Below are positions 24,804-33,863 of a stretch of DNA of 64,000 bases, one piece after another (the first letter of the stretch is position 1; each line of letters begins with the position of its first letter). This DNA is from Ktedonobacter sp. SOSP1-85 (lineage in GTDB: Bacteria; Chloroflexota; Ktedonobacteria; Ktedonobacterales; Ktedonobacteraceae): the NCBI RefSeq assembly GCF_016587415.1, contig NZ_BNJI01000001.1, positions 372,001-436,000 of the forward strand, in the 5' to 3' direction. Under the pieces are notes generated by a model. The model was not told where the DNA came from, searched no databases, and saw only the letters and a program-made list of their open reading frames with translations. A program made the translations under genes and the position numbers.

Positions 24804-25529
24804 GTGAAGACGAAGCTACTGTACCAAACAAATAGCTATACGTACGAGTGCTCGGCTAAGGTCGTCGCTGTGAGTGGCGATGAGGTTGCGCTGGATGCCA
24901 CCATCTTCTATCCCGGTGGGGGTGGACAGATGGCGGATCGAGGCCTGCTGAGCTGGAACCAGGGCGCCAATCAAGCGCACGTGATCTCCATCAGTAATCG
25001 CAATGGAACGGTCTGGCATACGCTCGACTATATTCCACCCAAACCAGAGACCGAGGTCATCGAGTCCATCGATTGGAACTTTCGCTATCGCTCCATGCGC
25101 ACCCATACCGCCTTTCTGCTGCTCTGCAGTGTGATCTGGAGGGAGTTTGGCATTCAGGTCACCGGCGGGCAGATCTATCCCGACCGTGCGCGCATGGATT
25201 TCGCCCTGGAATACCTGGAGAAGGACCGCATCGCCGAGCTGGAGCAGCAGGTGAACACGCTTATCGCGGCTGACTACCCAATTCATACCTACATGCTGCC
25301 CAGGGAGAAGGCCCTCTCGCTCTCGGCCCTGGTACGCGCCAGGATGAACCAGCTTCCTCCCCACCTGGACGAGGTCCGCATGGCCGAGGTCGTCGGCTTT
25401 GATGTGCAGGTCGATGGCGGTACCCTGGTCAATCACACACGTGAAATCGGTGGCATTCAGATCATACGCAGCGAGAACAAGGGGAGAATCAATAAACGCC
25501 TGGAGATTGTGCTCAAGGAAGCGCTCTAG
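24804..25529 (+). CDS. AlaX-like aminoacyl-tRNA editing domain protein with lost zinc ligands
   Basis: 241 residues from a GTG with AAGGAG 10 bases upstream. The fold of the alanyl/threonyl-tRNA second additional domain is clear: FYPGGGGQMADRG at ~35-47, TGGQIYPDR, EVVGFDVQ and TREIGG. The usual HxxxH is HTAFL (His101, Leu105), and the usual CGGTH is DGGTL (Asp204, Leu208), so three of four zinc ligands are absent. Normal AlaX hydrolyses mischarged tRNA. This one may bind without cutting, or use another mechanism. It shares the isoleucine T-box with ileS, which points to a role tied to isoleucine charging. Confidence 0.8.
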   Translation: MKTKLLYQTNSYTYECSAKVVAVSGDEVALDATIFYPGGGGQMADRGLLSWNQGANQAHVISISNRNGTVWHTLDYIPPKPETEVIESIDWNFRYRSMRTHTAFLLLCSVIWREFGIQVTGGQIYPDRARMDFALEYLEKDRIAELEQQVNTLIAADYPIHTYMLPREKALSLSALVRARMNQLPPHLDEVRMAEVVGFDVQVDGGTLVNHTREIGGIQIIRSENKGRINKRLEIVLKEAL

Positions 25530-25602
25530 CCCTCTCCAGGTAAAGTGCCAATATCTTTTTATCTGGTCTTATCTTTTGTTGTAAGACGAGGAGGAGGTTG
25601 TC

Positions 25603-28600
25603 GTGTCTGTGTCATCAACCGTTTTTCGCCCGGTCCCCGATGCCGACCGCGTCGATTATCCAGCCCTGGAACGTTCCATCCAGCAGTGGTGGGATGAGCA
25701 TCAGGTTCGCCAGCAGTATCTTACGCGTAACGCGCAGAGTGAGAAGAAGTATTCATTCCTGGATGGTCCCATTACCGCCAATAATCCCATGGGGGTCCAT
25801 CATGCCTGGGGTCGTACCTACAAGGATATCTACCAGCGCTTTAAGACCATGCAGGGCTATAAACAGCGCTATCAAAATGGCTTCGACTCCCAAGGACTCT
25901 GGGTCGAGGTCGAGGTCGAGAAGTCCCTGGGCCTGCAAACCAAGCGTGATATTGAGGCCTATGGGATCGCCGAGTTTGTCGAGCGCTGTAAAGAGCGCGT
26001 CTTTAAATTCGCACAGGTCCAGAGCGAGCAGTCAATTCGCCTGGGCTACTGGATGGACTGGGGCAACGACTACTTTACCCTCTCCGATGAGAATAACTAT
26101 ACCATCTGGCACTTTCTCAAAAAATGCCATGAGCGCAGCCTGATCTACAAAGGGCGCGATGTGATGCCCTGGTGCCCACGCTGCGCGACCGGACTCTCCA
26201 ATATGGAAATGGAGTCTGAGGGCTATAAAGAGCTGACGCACCTGAGCCTCTATGTGCGCTTCCCCCTCGTCGAGAAGCCCGGTGAATACCTCCTGGCCTG
26301 GACCACCACGCCCTGGACCCTGGCAGCCAACGTTGCTGCGGCAGTGCATCCCGACCTGAACTATGTCCGCGTGGAGCAGGATGGGGAATATTACTACCTG
26401 GCGGAGCAGTTGCTGCCCGTCCTCAAGGCTCTCAAGGGCCATGATAAGGGCGACTATCGCGTGACAGAGACCCTCAAGGGCCATGACATGGTAGGCTGGA
26501 CCTATCGCGGCCCCTTCGATGAGCTACCCGCGGCCAAAGGCATTGTTCACCGTGTCGTCCCCGGAAAAGATGTGAACGCCACTGAGGGTACGGGTATTGT
26601 GCATACTGCTCCCGGCTGTGGTCGCGAGGACTTCTTGCTGGCCAAAGAGTTCAACCTGGAGGTCATCGCGCCCGTCGATGAGTTTGGCGTCTATGTCGAG
26701 GGCTTCGACTGGTTGACAGGCCAGAGCACGGCCAGCGTGGGGCAGCAGGTCGCCGATCACCTGGCACAGAAGGGCCTGCTCTACCGCACCCAGAATTATA
26801 AGCACCGCTACCCCACCTGCTGGCGCTGTAAGACGGAACTGATCTTCCGCCTGGTCGATGAGTGGTTTATCTCTATGGACCAGTTGCGCCATGAGATCAT
26901 GGAGGTGGTCAAGCAGATCACCTGGCTGCCATCCTGGGGCTATGAGCGCGAGATGGACTGGTTGCGCAATATGGATGATTGGATGATCTCCAAGAAGCGC
27001 TACTGGGGCCTGGCCCTGCCCATCTTTGATTGCCCCGCCTGCGGCCATTTCGAGGTTATCGGCAGCAAGGAAGAGCTCAAGGCACGCGCCGTCTCCGGCT
27101 GGGAAGAGTTTGATGGCCATACACCACACCGCCCCTACGTTGACGCGGTCAAGATCCACTGCGCTCAGTGTGGCGCTGAGGTTTCACGCATCAAGGATGT
27201 GGGCAATCCCTGGCTCGATGCTGGTATCGTGCCCTACTCAACCCTGCATTACCTGACGGATCATGCCAGCTGGCAGGAATGGTTTCCGGCCGACTTTGTG
27301 ACCGAGTCATTCCCCGGCCAGTTCCGCAACTGGTTCTACTCCATGCTGGTCATGAGTACAGTGCTAGAGCAAACCGCACCCTTTAAGACGCTTCTGGGCT
27401 ACGCCACCGTCTATGGCGAGGATGGCACTCCTATGCATAAGTCCAAGGGGAACCTGGTGGTCTTCGATGAGGCCGCAGACCGGATCGGGGCGGATACCAT
27501 GCGCTGGCTCTATGGCAATCATGTCTCCGAGCAGAACCTGAACTTCCCCAATATTCCCACGCCAGAGGAGATGGAGAAGTCCCAGCTTACCGGGCAGCCT
27601 ATACGCCTGAGCGAAAAGTGGATGCTGGTGCGCCGGACCATGGATAAGCTCTGGAATGTCTACGGCTTCTTTATCAAATACGCCAACATCGATAACTTTG
27701 ATCCGACCAAGCACCAGTTGCCCGTTGCCGAGCGCGATGCGCTGGATCGCTGGATCATCTCCGAGCTTCAGCAGACGATCCAGTCTGTAACCCAGGGTCT
27801 GGAGCAATACGATACGACCAAACCTGCCGAGGCCGTGCAATCCTTTCTGGACGACCTCTCCAACTGGTATCTCCGCCGTAGCCGTGACCGTGTGTGGGGG
27901 GCTGAACTCGATAAGGATAAACTCGCCACCTACTTGACACTGTATGAGTGCCTGACGATGCTGGCGACCCTGTTGGCGCCATTCATGCCCTTCCTGGCCG
28001 AAGAACTCTACCAGAATCTGGTGCGCAACATCAATCCCCAGGCGCCTCTTAGTGTGCACCTCTGTGATTGGCCGGTGCCCCAACCAGAGCTGATCGATGA
28101 GCCGCTCGTACGCGATACTCACCTGGTCATGCAAATCGTGAGCCTGGGGCGTGCCGCGCGTGCCAAGGCACAGATCAAGGTACGCCAGCCGCTCCAGACC
28201 ATCCATGTCCGTGTGCCGAGCGCGCAGGAGGAAGAGGCCATCCAGCGCCTGCGTGAGCAAGTGCTTGAGGAACTCAATATCGAGTACCTGCGTCTCATGC
28301 GCCGCGATAGCCGTATGCTGGCCTATACCCTCAAGCCACAATTTAAGGTCCTGGGCGCCAAATATGGACCCGTAGTGCAAAAGATCCTGGCTTACTTTAA
28401 GACGCTGACGGAGGACGAGGCCCAGGCCGCCGCCGAACACCTCAATACGCAAGGCAAGCTTGATCTGACCTTTGGTGAGACCCATGTCTCGCTCACGCCT
28501 GAAGAGGTCCAGGTGGTCTCCACCGCTCGTCCTGGTTATGTAGCTGCGGAGGAGCATGGCTACGTCGCCGCTATTGATACTACGATCACCCAGGAGCTGC

Positions 28601-28899
28601 GTGAGAAGGGCTGGATGCGCGACCTCGTCCACTATGTACAGGATATGCGCAAAAAGGCTGGCCTCAACATCGAGGACCATATCGGGCTGGCGCTCTACAC
28701 CGATAGCGAACTGGCAGATGTCATTCTCGACTTTGGCCAGGCCATCCGCGCCAATACGTTGGCCGATAACCTGCTTATCTCGATCAGTGAGGAGAAGGAT
28801 AAACCCGCGTTCGCGGAACTCTACCGCGAGTCCATCTCACCCACTTCCGCCAAGAAGCTGGACAAATACACCATCGAGGTTGTGATCGGCAAAATGTAG
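25603..28899 (+). CDS. ileS: Isoleucyl-tRNA synthetase
   Basis: 1098 residues from a GTG with GAGGAGG 6 bases upstream. The class I synthetase core is complete: the HIGH position reads HHAWG (66-70), the editing domain contains WTTTPWTLAAN and EGTGIVHTAPGCGREDF, and the KMSKS loop is MHKSKGN (611-617). The anticodon-binding helical domain and a C-terminal extension (VSTARPGYVAAEEH) follow. It charges tRNA-Ile and edits valine. The HHAW form of the HIGH motif and the length fit the eukaryote-like IleRS2 group, which in other bacteria goes with mupirocin tolerance; that property is inference here. Confidence 0.96.
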   Translation: MSVSSTVFRPVPDADRVDYPALERSIQQWWDEHQVRQQYLTRNAQSEKKYSFLDGPITANNPMGVHHAWGRTYKDIYQRFKTMQGYKQRYQNGFDSQGLWVEVEVEKSLGLQTKRDIEAYGIAEFVERCKERVFKFAQVQSEQSIRLGYWMDWGNDYFTLSDENNYTIWHFLKKCHERSLIYKGRDVMPWCPRCATGLSNMEMESEGYKELTHLSLYVRFPLVEKPGEYLLAWTTTPWTLAANVAAAVHPDLNYVRVEQDGEYYYLAEQLLPVLKALKGHDKGDYRVTETLKGHDMVGWTYRGPFDELPAAKGIVHRVVPGKDVNATEGTGIVHTAPGCGREDFLLAKEFNLEVIAPVDEFGVYVEGFDWLTGQSTASVGQQVADHLAQKGLLYRTQNYKHRYPTCWRCKTELIFRLVDEWFISMDQLRHEIMEVVKQITWLPSWGYEREMDWLRNMDDWMISKKRYWGLALPIFDCPACGHFEVIGSKEELKARAVSGWEEFDGHTPHRPYVDAVKIHCAQCGAEVSRIKDVGNPWLDAGIVPYSTLHYLTDHASWQEWFPADFVTESFPGQFRNWFYSMLVMSTVLEQTAPFKTLLGYATVYGEDGTPMHKSKGNLVVFDEAADRIGADTMRWLYGNHVSEQNLNFPNIPTPEEMEKSQLTGQPIRLSEKWMLVRRTMDKLWNVYGFFIKYANIDNFDPTKHQLPVAERDALDRWIISELQQTIQSVTQGLEQYDTTKPAEAVQSFLDDLSNWYLRRSRDRVWGAELDKDKLATYLTLYECLTMLATLLAPFMPFLAEELYQNLVRNINPQAPLSVHLCDWPVPQPELIDEPLVRDTHLVMQIVSLGRAARAKAQIKVRQPLQTIHVRVPSAQEEEAIQRLREQVLEELNIEYLRLMRRDSRMLAYTLKPQFKVLGAKYGPVVQKILAYFKTLTEDEAQAAAEHLNTQGKLDLTFGETHVSLTPEEVQVVSTARPGYVAAEEHGYVAAIDTTITQELREKGWMRDLVHYVQDMRKKAGLNIEDHIGLALYTDSELADVILDFGQAIRANTLADNLLISISEEKDKPAFAELYRESISPTSAKKLDKYTIEVVIGKM

Positions 28900-28902
28900 C
28901 GC

Positions 28903-28954
28903 GCTTTCAGCGTAAGGGGGCGTCTCTGGTGAGACGCCCCCTTACGCTGAAAGC
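28903..28954. terminator. Long perfect hairpin after ileS
   Basis: A perfect 24-bp stem (28903-28926 with 28931-28954) and a 4-base loop, without a T run. It begins 4 bp after the ileS stop. It probably ends or protects the transcript in both directions. Confidence 0.75.
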
Positions 28955-29025
28955 GTAGGAACGAGGTTGCTTCCTGAAACATTGCAGAGCACATCACTAA
29001 CACACAGTTGAGCTTTTTGAAAGGC

Positions 29026-29055
29026 TTGACGGGCTCATCGATACACGTGTATAAT
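29026..29055 (+). promoter_or_regulatory. Strong sigma-70 type promoter
   Basis: TTGACG, 18 bp, TATAAT. It gives a leader of roughly 290 nt before the DinB gene, containing the short ORF at 29094 and an 8-bp hairpin (CTCTCTGG/CCAGAGAG) near 29250-29272. Confidence 0.8.
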
Positions 29056-29093
29056 GCGAATACATTTACATATTTTTCGGAGGTTCTACTTCT

Positions 29094-29111
29094 ATGCCAG
29101 TGTGCCGCTAA
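29094..29111 (+). CDS. Possible leader peptide, five codons
   Basis: ATG CCA GTG TGC CGC TAA (MPVCR) with CGGAGG 11 bases upstream, about 32 nt after the predicted transcript start. Its position between a strong promoter and a long leader suggests a regulatory uORF. The next 240 bases (29112-29355) contain no other gene. A chance ORF is possible. Confidence 0.4.
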   Translation: MPVCR

Positions 29112-29355
29112 CTTCATCCTGTTTCCTGTTCAGTCAGTGAAACAGATCCCACCATTCTTGCCCCTATCGTTCATGCGCCATCTTATCGTGAATGAGCGCT
29201 GAATTTTTCTGTGCCTGGATGACACGTGGTGTGATTCTTGCGCAACACGCTCTCTGGTTTTGCCAGAGAGAGATGTCATATGGGGAAGCAAGCAGCAAGA
29301 TGGGGGAAAAGCCTGATGTTGTTAGAAGGTAAACCATAGAAGGAGAACTATAATC

Positions 29356-29850
29356 ATGACGACGGGACTTTCTGACTTTTTCAAATACAACCTCTGGGCC
29401 AACCTGCGTTTGCTCGACGCATGTGCCCAACTCTCCGATGCCCAACTGGACGCCACTATGATAGGGACATTCGGCAGCGTGCGAGAGACCCTCTTTCATA
29501 TGCTTGCTTCCGAAGAAGGTTATGCGCATCATGTCACTGGAACAGCCCCTACTCCTCGATTGAAAGAACTCACCTCGTTTCCAGGCTTCGACGAACTGCG
29601 GCGACGAGCAGAGCAGTCGGGGGAAAAGCTTATTGCGTTCGCTGAACAGGGAAAGCTAAACAGGCTCCTGTCTCTTGACGAGGGAACCTACGAGGCTCCT
29701 ATCATGATCGTATTGATTCAGGCTATCAATCACACTGTCGATCATCGCTCGCAGATAGCTACGCTGTTGAGTCAACAGGGGATCGAGGCACCCGACCTCG
29801 ATGGCTGGTCCTATAACGATGCTATGTATGCAGCGCACGGCAGGAGTTAG
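29356..29850 (+). CDS. DinB/YfiT-family metal-dependent protein
   Basis: 164 residues, the typical four-helix DinB length. It has FKYNLWANLRLLDAC at the start, a His in LFHMLASEEGY and the C-terminal INHTVDHRSQIATLL, which supply the three metal-binding His. Family members are thiol transferases or hydrolases, often stress-induced; the substrate is unknown. GGAG lies 12 bases upstream of the ATG. Confidence 0.88.
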   Translation: MTTGLSDFFKYNLWANLRLLDACAQLSDAQLDATMIGTFGSVRETLFHMLASEEGYAHHVTGTAPTPRLKELTSFPGFDELRRRAEQSGEKLIAFAEQGKLNRLLSLDEGTYEAPIMIVLIQAINHTVDHRSQIATLLSQQGIEAPDLDGWSYNDAMYAAHGRS

Positions 29851-29993
29851 CCGTTCCATCAACAAAAGTGAGCAAGCGAGCTGATTCCTTGTGTGTCCGC
29901 AAGAATCTGGTCTGTGATGGCGGCAGCCGCGCCGAAACAGCTTCCATCGCCATCATCATCTCAGTTGACGCGCATACCACACGCGTCAACTGC

Positions 29994-32564
29994 TCAGGCA
30001 TTCCTCATGAGAGGAAGGGTCACCGTAAAGGTCGAGCCTTTCCCAACGGCGCTGTCCACCGTGATGGTTCCTCCCTGATGTTTGACGATCTCGGCCACAA
30101 TATAGAGCCCCATGCCCAGGCCCGGAATCGCTTTCCGCTTGGGATCAGTGACTCGATAGAACCGCTCAAAAATTTTGTCGCGCAGCTCTCGCGGGATGCC
30201 CAGGCCATGATCGCGGACACGGATCGTGACCGCATCGTCAGAGGCGGAGAGATCCATCTCAACGGTCTGGGCATTGGGAGAATACTTGATGGCATTGCTG
30301 AGCAGGTTGCTGAAGACCTGTCCCAGCCGGTCTCGATCCCCGATCAGGCTGGTCTGCACGCTCCCACGGACCAGGATGGCATGGCTGGGATGGAGGTGGT
30401 GGATGGTGGCGGTGACCTCCCGCAACAACTCGTCGAGGTCCACCCGCTCCTGGACGTACTCCAGTCTGCCAGCCTGGATCTTGGAGACATCCAGTAACTC
30501 TCTGATCAGACGTTCGAGTTGCTTGACGGGCCCCTCCACCCGGGAAAGCGCTGTGGCTGCCTCGTGCTGGGATTGCTTTTCCAGTCGTTTGCGCACCAGT
30601 TGGGTCTGCATCTTCAAGGCGGTGAGCGGGTTTCTCAGTTCATGGCTGGCCATACTGATAAAATCATCCTTGCGTTGTTCCAGTTCCTTGCGAGCCGAAT
30701 TATCCAGCACAAAGGCAACCATCTGGCGCGGCTGCTCCTGGAAGAGGACGCCTCCCACCAACACTGACAGGCGAGTGCCATCTTTACACACCAGTTCGGT
30801 TTCAAAGGGCGTGTGCTGCCCGCGTGTGGCTATCTCCTGGATCGCGCGCTCAACGAGAGGCGCCTGGTCTGGGGGAGTAATCTCCCCCCGGCTCAACGTT
30901 CTGTTGCGCACCTCCTCTCGGCTATAGCCGGTCATCTGAAGCCAGGCATCATTGGCTTCCACCAACACTTCTCCTTCCACTTCGATAGAAACAATCCCGA
31001 TAATATTGGAGTCGATGAGGGCGCGGATGCGCTCCTGACTCTGGCGCAGGGCTTCCTCCGTTCGTTTCTGTTCCTCGATGTCAGTGCAGGTGCCAAACCA
31101 CTTGACGATTTGACCGCCTTCATCGCGCATCGGCATGGCGCGCGTTAAGAACCAGCGATACGCTCCATTCTGGCCATTTCTGAGACGCTCTTCGCGCTCA
31201 AACATGGTCCCCGTCTCCAGGACATGCTGCCAGTGGGCTAGGGTGCCTTCCTGATCAGCAGGATGGATGAACTGGAGATGAGCCCAGCAGTCGTTTTGCA
31301 TGTGTTCAAGCGTGAACCCGGTATAGTCCTGCCAGCGCTGGTTCGTGTACTCGTGCAGGCCGTCGGGTCGTGCCACCCATACCATCTGCGGCACCGTTTC
31401 AGCGAGCAAGCGAAAGCTCTCTCGGCTTTCTTTGAGCTGCTGCTCGGCCCGTTTCCGCTCATCGATGTCGGTACAGGTGCCAAACCATTTGAGAATCTGG
31501 CCTGCGTCATCACGCACGGGCATGGCGCGGGCTAAGAACCAGAGATACTCCCCGGTCGTGCCCTGGCGCAGGCGCAGTTCCGTTTCATATACCCCGCCGG
31601 TCTGGACGGCGCGCTGCCACGCGGAGCGGACGCGTGGCCGGTCCTCCGGATGCAGACACTGCATCCATCCATCCCCCTGGGCCTCTTCGAGGCTCAGGCT
31701 GGTATAGTCGTGCCCGCGTTGGTTAAACGAGTCATGATAGCCGTCGGGTCGCATGGTCCAGACCTGCTGGGGGATGGCATCGATGAGGGCATGGAGTTCC
31801 GCTTCGGCGCGCTTGCGCTCGGTGATGTCGATGCTAGCGATGACGAGGTACGCGATGTGGTGATCCACATCCCTGTGGGGAATGATCGCGACCTCCAGGT
31901 GACGGTCCAGGCCTTCCCTGGGGTGAACCACCGCCTCGAATCGCACGGTTTCTCCCCTGCTGGCTCGCGCGATGGCGGCACGCAGCCGCTCTTGACTGGT
32001 CGGAGAACAGGACCACCACTGGGTTTCGGTGAGCGGGTGACCAATGACCTCCTCGCGTCGGACGCGCGCCTCCGCCAAGGGGGCCTCATTGATCTCCAGG
32101 ACGATCCCCTCGGGGGTCAGCACGCCGATCCTGCTCAACAAGCCATCCAGGTCCTCGATGGAGAAACTCTCGCCCTGGGGAACCGGCGCCTCTCGTCGGG
32201 CTGCGGCTCTGCCCTGGTGGACCTGCACCATCAGTCCCTCAAGCGTGGGAGAGAGCTGCACATGCAGCCAGGTCCCCGTCACGGGAGACACATACTCCAC
32301 TTCGCTTGGTGCTCGGGTCTGTCTGGTCTTCTGGACGGCCTGGTAGAGTGCGGTGCTCACCAACTGGGGAGCACCGCGCCACAAGGGCTTGCCCACTACG
32401 TCCTCTCGCGTGGCGCCTAGGATGGCCTGCGCGCTCGCATTGGCATAGACAATCGTGGCGGCCTCATCGACGACAAACAGGGCATCTGGAAGCCTCTCAA
32501 GCAGAGGAAGGAGCGTGTCACTCGATGCAGGAGTGACATGCTGGGTCCGTTTGGTATTCGACAT
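29994..32564 (-). CDS. Cytoplasmic multi-PAS sensor histidine kinase
   Basis: 856 residues from the ATG at 32564, chosen over an upstream start at 32687 because AGGGAG precedes it and the added residues are unlike a PAS start. Five PAS/PAC modules fill residues ~15-630 (each ending in DITERKR- or CTDIDERKR-like segments). HisKA follows with SHELRNPLTALK (His641), then the ATPase domain with SNLLSNAIKYSP (~752), DHGLGIP (~785) and GLGMGLYI (~813). There is no transmembrane helix, so it senses an internal signal, perhaps redox or a ligand. No response regulator gene is adjacent: it is an orphan kinase. Confidence 0.95.
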   Translation of the reverse strand: MSNTKRTQHVTPASSDTLLPLLERLPDALFVVDEAATIVYANASAQAILGATREDVVGKPLWRGAPQLVSTALYQAVQKTRQTRAPSEVEYVSPVTGTWLHVQLSPTLEGLMVQVHQGRAAARREAPVPQGESFSIEDLDGLLSRIGVLTPEGIVLEINEAPLAEARVRREEVIGHPLTETQWWSCSPTSQERLRAAIARASRGETVRFEAVVHPREGLDRHLEVAIIPHRDVDHHIAYLVIASIDITERKRAEAELHALIDAIPQQVWTMRPDGYHDSFNQRGHDYTSLSLEEAQGDGWMQCLHPEDRPRVRSAWQRAVQTGGVYETELRLRQGTTGEYLWFLARAMPVRDDAGQILKWFGTCTDIDERKRAEQQLKESRESFRLLAETVPQMVWVARPDGLHEYTNQRWQDYTGFTLEHMQNDCWAHLQFIHPADQEGTLAHWQHVLETGTMFEREERLRNGQNGAYRWFLTRAMPMRDEGGQIVKWFGTCTDIEEQKRTEEALRQSQERIRALIDSNIIGIVSIEVEGEVLVEANDAWLQMTGYSREEVRNRTLSRGEITPPDQAPLVERAIQEIATRGQHTPFETELVCKDGTRLSVLVGGVLFQEQPRQMVAFVLDNSARKELEQRKDDFISMASHELRNPLTALKMQTQLVRKRLEKQSQHEAATALSRVEGPVKQLERLIRELLDVSKIQAGRLEYVQERVDLDELLREVTATIHHLHPSHAILVRGSVQTSLIGDRDRLGQVFSNLLSNAIKYSPNAQTVEMDLSASDDAVTIRVRDHGLGIPRELRDKIFERFYRVTDPKRKAIPGLGMGLYIVAEIVKHQGGTITVDSAVGKGSTFTVTLPLMRNA

Positions 32565-33064
32565 CGTGCGGTAGCTCTCCCTTTCACGTACCCCCCATCC
32601 CTGAGAACGAAGACGCATTCCTGCTCTAACCTCAAGAAATCTATTCCAATGATGTGCTATATTCGAGAAACAAGCAAACTGAGCCATACTTTTGTCGGAG
32701 AAATTGCTCGTTCATCTGGGGGGCCCATGTGATACGTCAGTGATGTCCTTATCTAAACTGTCGGATTAGCCTTGGTACCGGAGAATTCACAAGCCCTGAC
32801 CTTCTGGCTTGCGCTCCCGGTCATTCAGTATGCAATCGAGAAAAGCAGAGGACGATGTTGTTGAAATTGCTCCATTGTATTGCCTTGCATATTCCCCTCT
32901 AAAATCATGCATTTGACTGTATCATAAACCACCGGAAGCATAAATACAAAATATTATGAGGTTTCGTTGTCACATTTTCATTAGCTCACTTGTCTCCTTT
33001 CTAGAAGCGTAAAGAAAGAGCTTTGAAAAGAAGAAATCTGGCAATAACGAGGAGAACAAAAGAG
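32565..33064. other. Intergenic, nothing supported
   Basis: About 500 bp between the kinase and the next plus-strand fragment. It must hold the kinase promoter, but no convincing -35/-10 pair or hairpin stands out. Confidence 0.5.
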
Positions 33065-33169
33065 ATGAACATCTTTGTAACTGGTGCGACAGGCGTTCTT
33101 GGAAAATCAGTACTCCCTTTGCTCATGGCTTTCGGTCATCAGGTCTATGCTTTGAGTCGTTCAGAATAG
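33065..33169 (+). pseudogene. N-terminal fragment of an NAD-dependent epimerase
   Basis: 34 codons: MNIFVTGATGVLGKSVLPLL and a few residues, then TAG. The GxxGxxG Rossmann start is intact and GAGGAG lies 9 bases upstream, but the rest of the gene is missing; nuoB follows 36 bp later. A deletion remnant. Confidence 0.75.
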
Positions 33170-33205
33170 CAAAAGCGAAGAATATGGCAGAAAGGAAGCC
33201 TCTCC

Positions 33206-33778
33206 ATGTCTAAAAATTCTTTGCCTCATACAAGGCGTCAGCCCATACCACTGATGATGGCAACGCATCCAGATGAGTATCTTCCTGGACAGCAGGAAAT
33301 GCCCGTGGTCCTTACTACGCTCAAAGATATGCTGCAATGGGCACAGAACTGGGCACGCTCGCGTTCCGTGTGGCCCTTCATGTATGCTCTGGCTTGCTGT
33401 GGGATCGAGATGATAGCGTCGGCGTCGGCTCCGCAGTATGACCTCGCTCGCTTCGGCTCCGAGGTCTTCCGCGCAAGCCCCCGGCAGGCGGATCTCATGA
33501 TCGTTGCAGGAACGCTCTCGATCAAAATGGCACCTCGCCTGCGCTTGCTGTGGGAACAGATGCCAGAACCTAAATGGGTGATCAGTATGGGACAATGTGC
33601 CAATTCGGGAGGAGAATTTTATGATAGCTACTATACCATTCAGGGAGTTGATACCATTGTCCCGGTCGATGTGTATATTCCTGGGTGTCCTCCCCGCCCA
33701 GAGGCTCTTATCGAGGGCATTCTCAAACTGCGAGAGAAAATTGAGAAACAGGAATTAGCCATTCAATCAAGTAACTGA
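33206..33778 (+). CDS. nuoB: NADH-quinone oxidoreductase subunit B, stand-alone
   Basis: 190 residues. The four cysteine ligands of cluster N2 are present: the CC pair at 64-65 (ACCGIEM), Cys131 (GQCANSGG) and Cys161 ([10 protein letters not shown]). NuoB passes electrons to quinone in complex I. None of the other thirteen nuo genes is nearby, so this is a solitary copy. It could complement a main nuo operon elsewhere or be a relic. It ends before a strong terminator and has no partner gene on its strand. Confidence 0.93.
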   Translation: MSKNSLPHTRRQPIPLMMATHPDEYLPGQQEMPVVLTTLKDMLQWAQNWARSRSVWPFMYALACCGIEMIASASAPQYDLARFGSEVFRASPRQADLMIVAGTLSIKMAPRLRLLWEQMPEPKWVISMGQCANSGGEFYDSYYTIQGVDTIVPVDVYIPGCPPRPEALIEGILKLREKIEKQELAIQSSN

Positions 33779-33807
33779 AGGTATCTCTTCAGAGGAGTTG
33801 ACAAAGT

Positions 33808-33859
33808 GAGGGGGAGGACGAGTATTCTTACTTTGGCAAGGATGCTCGTCCTCCCCCTC
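33808..33859. terminator. Bidirectional terminator between nuoB and a HAD gene
   Basis: A perfect 15-bp stem (33808-33822 with 33845-33859) lying between two convergent genes. Confidence 0.82.
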
Positions 33860-33863
33860 TCGG

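Noticed and set aside
27364..28680. Long minus-strand open frame (438 codons) within ileS
   Set aside because: It is fully antisense to a strongly conserved synthetase, has no family match or ribosome site, and reflects codon bias of the plus strand.
31650..32420. Plus-strand open frame of 256 codons
   Set aside because: Antisense to the PAS domains of the histidine kinase; composition is that of a shadow frame.
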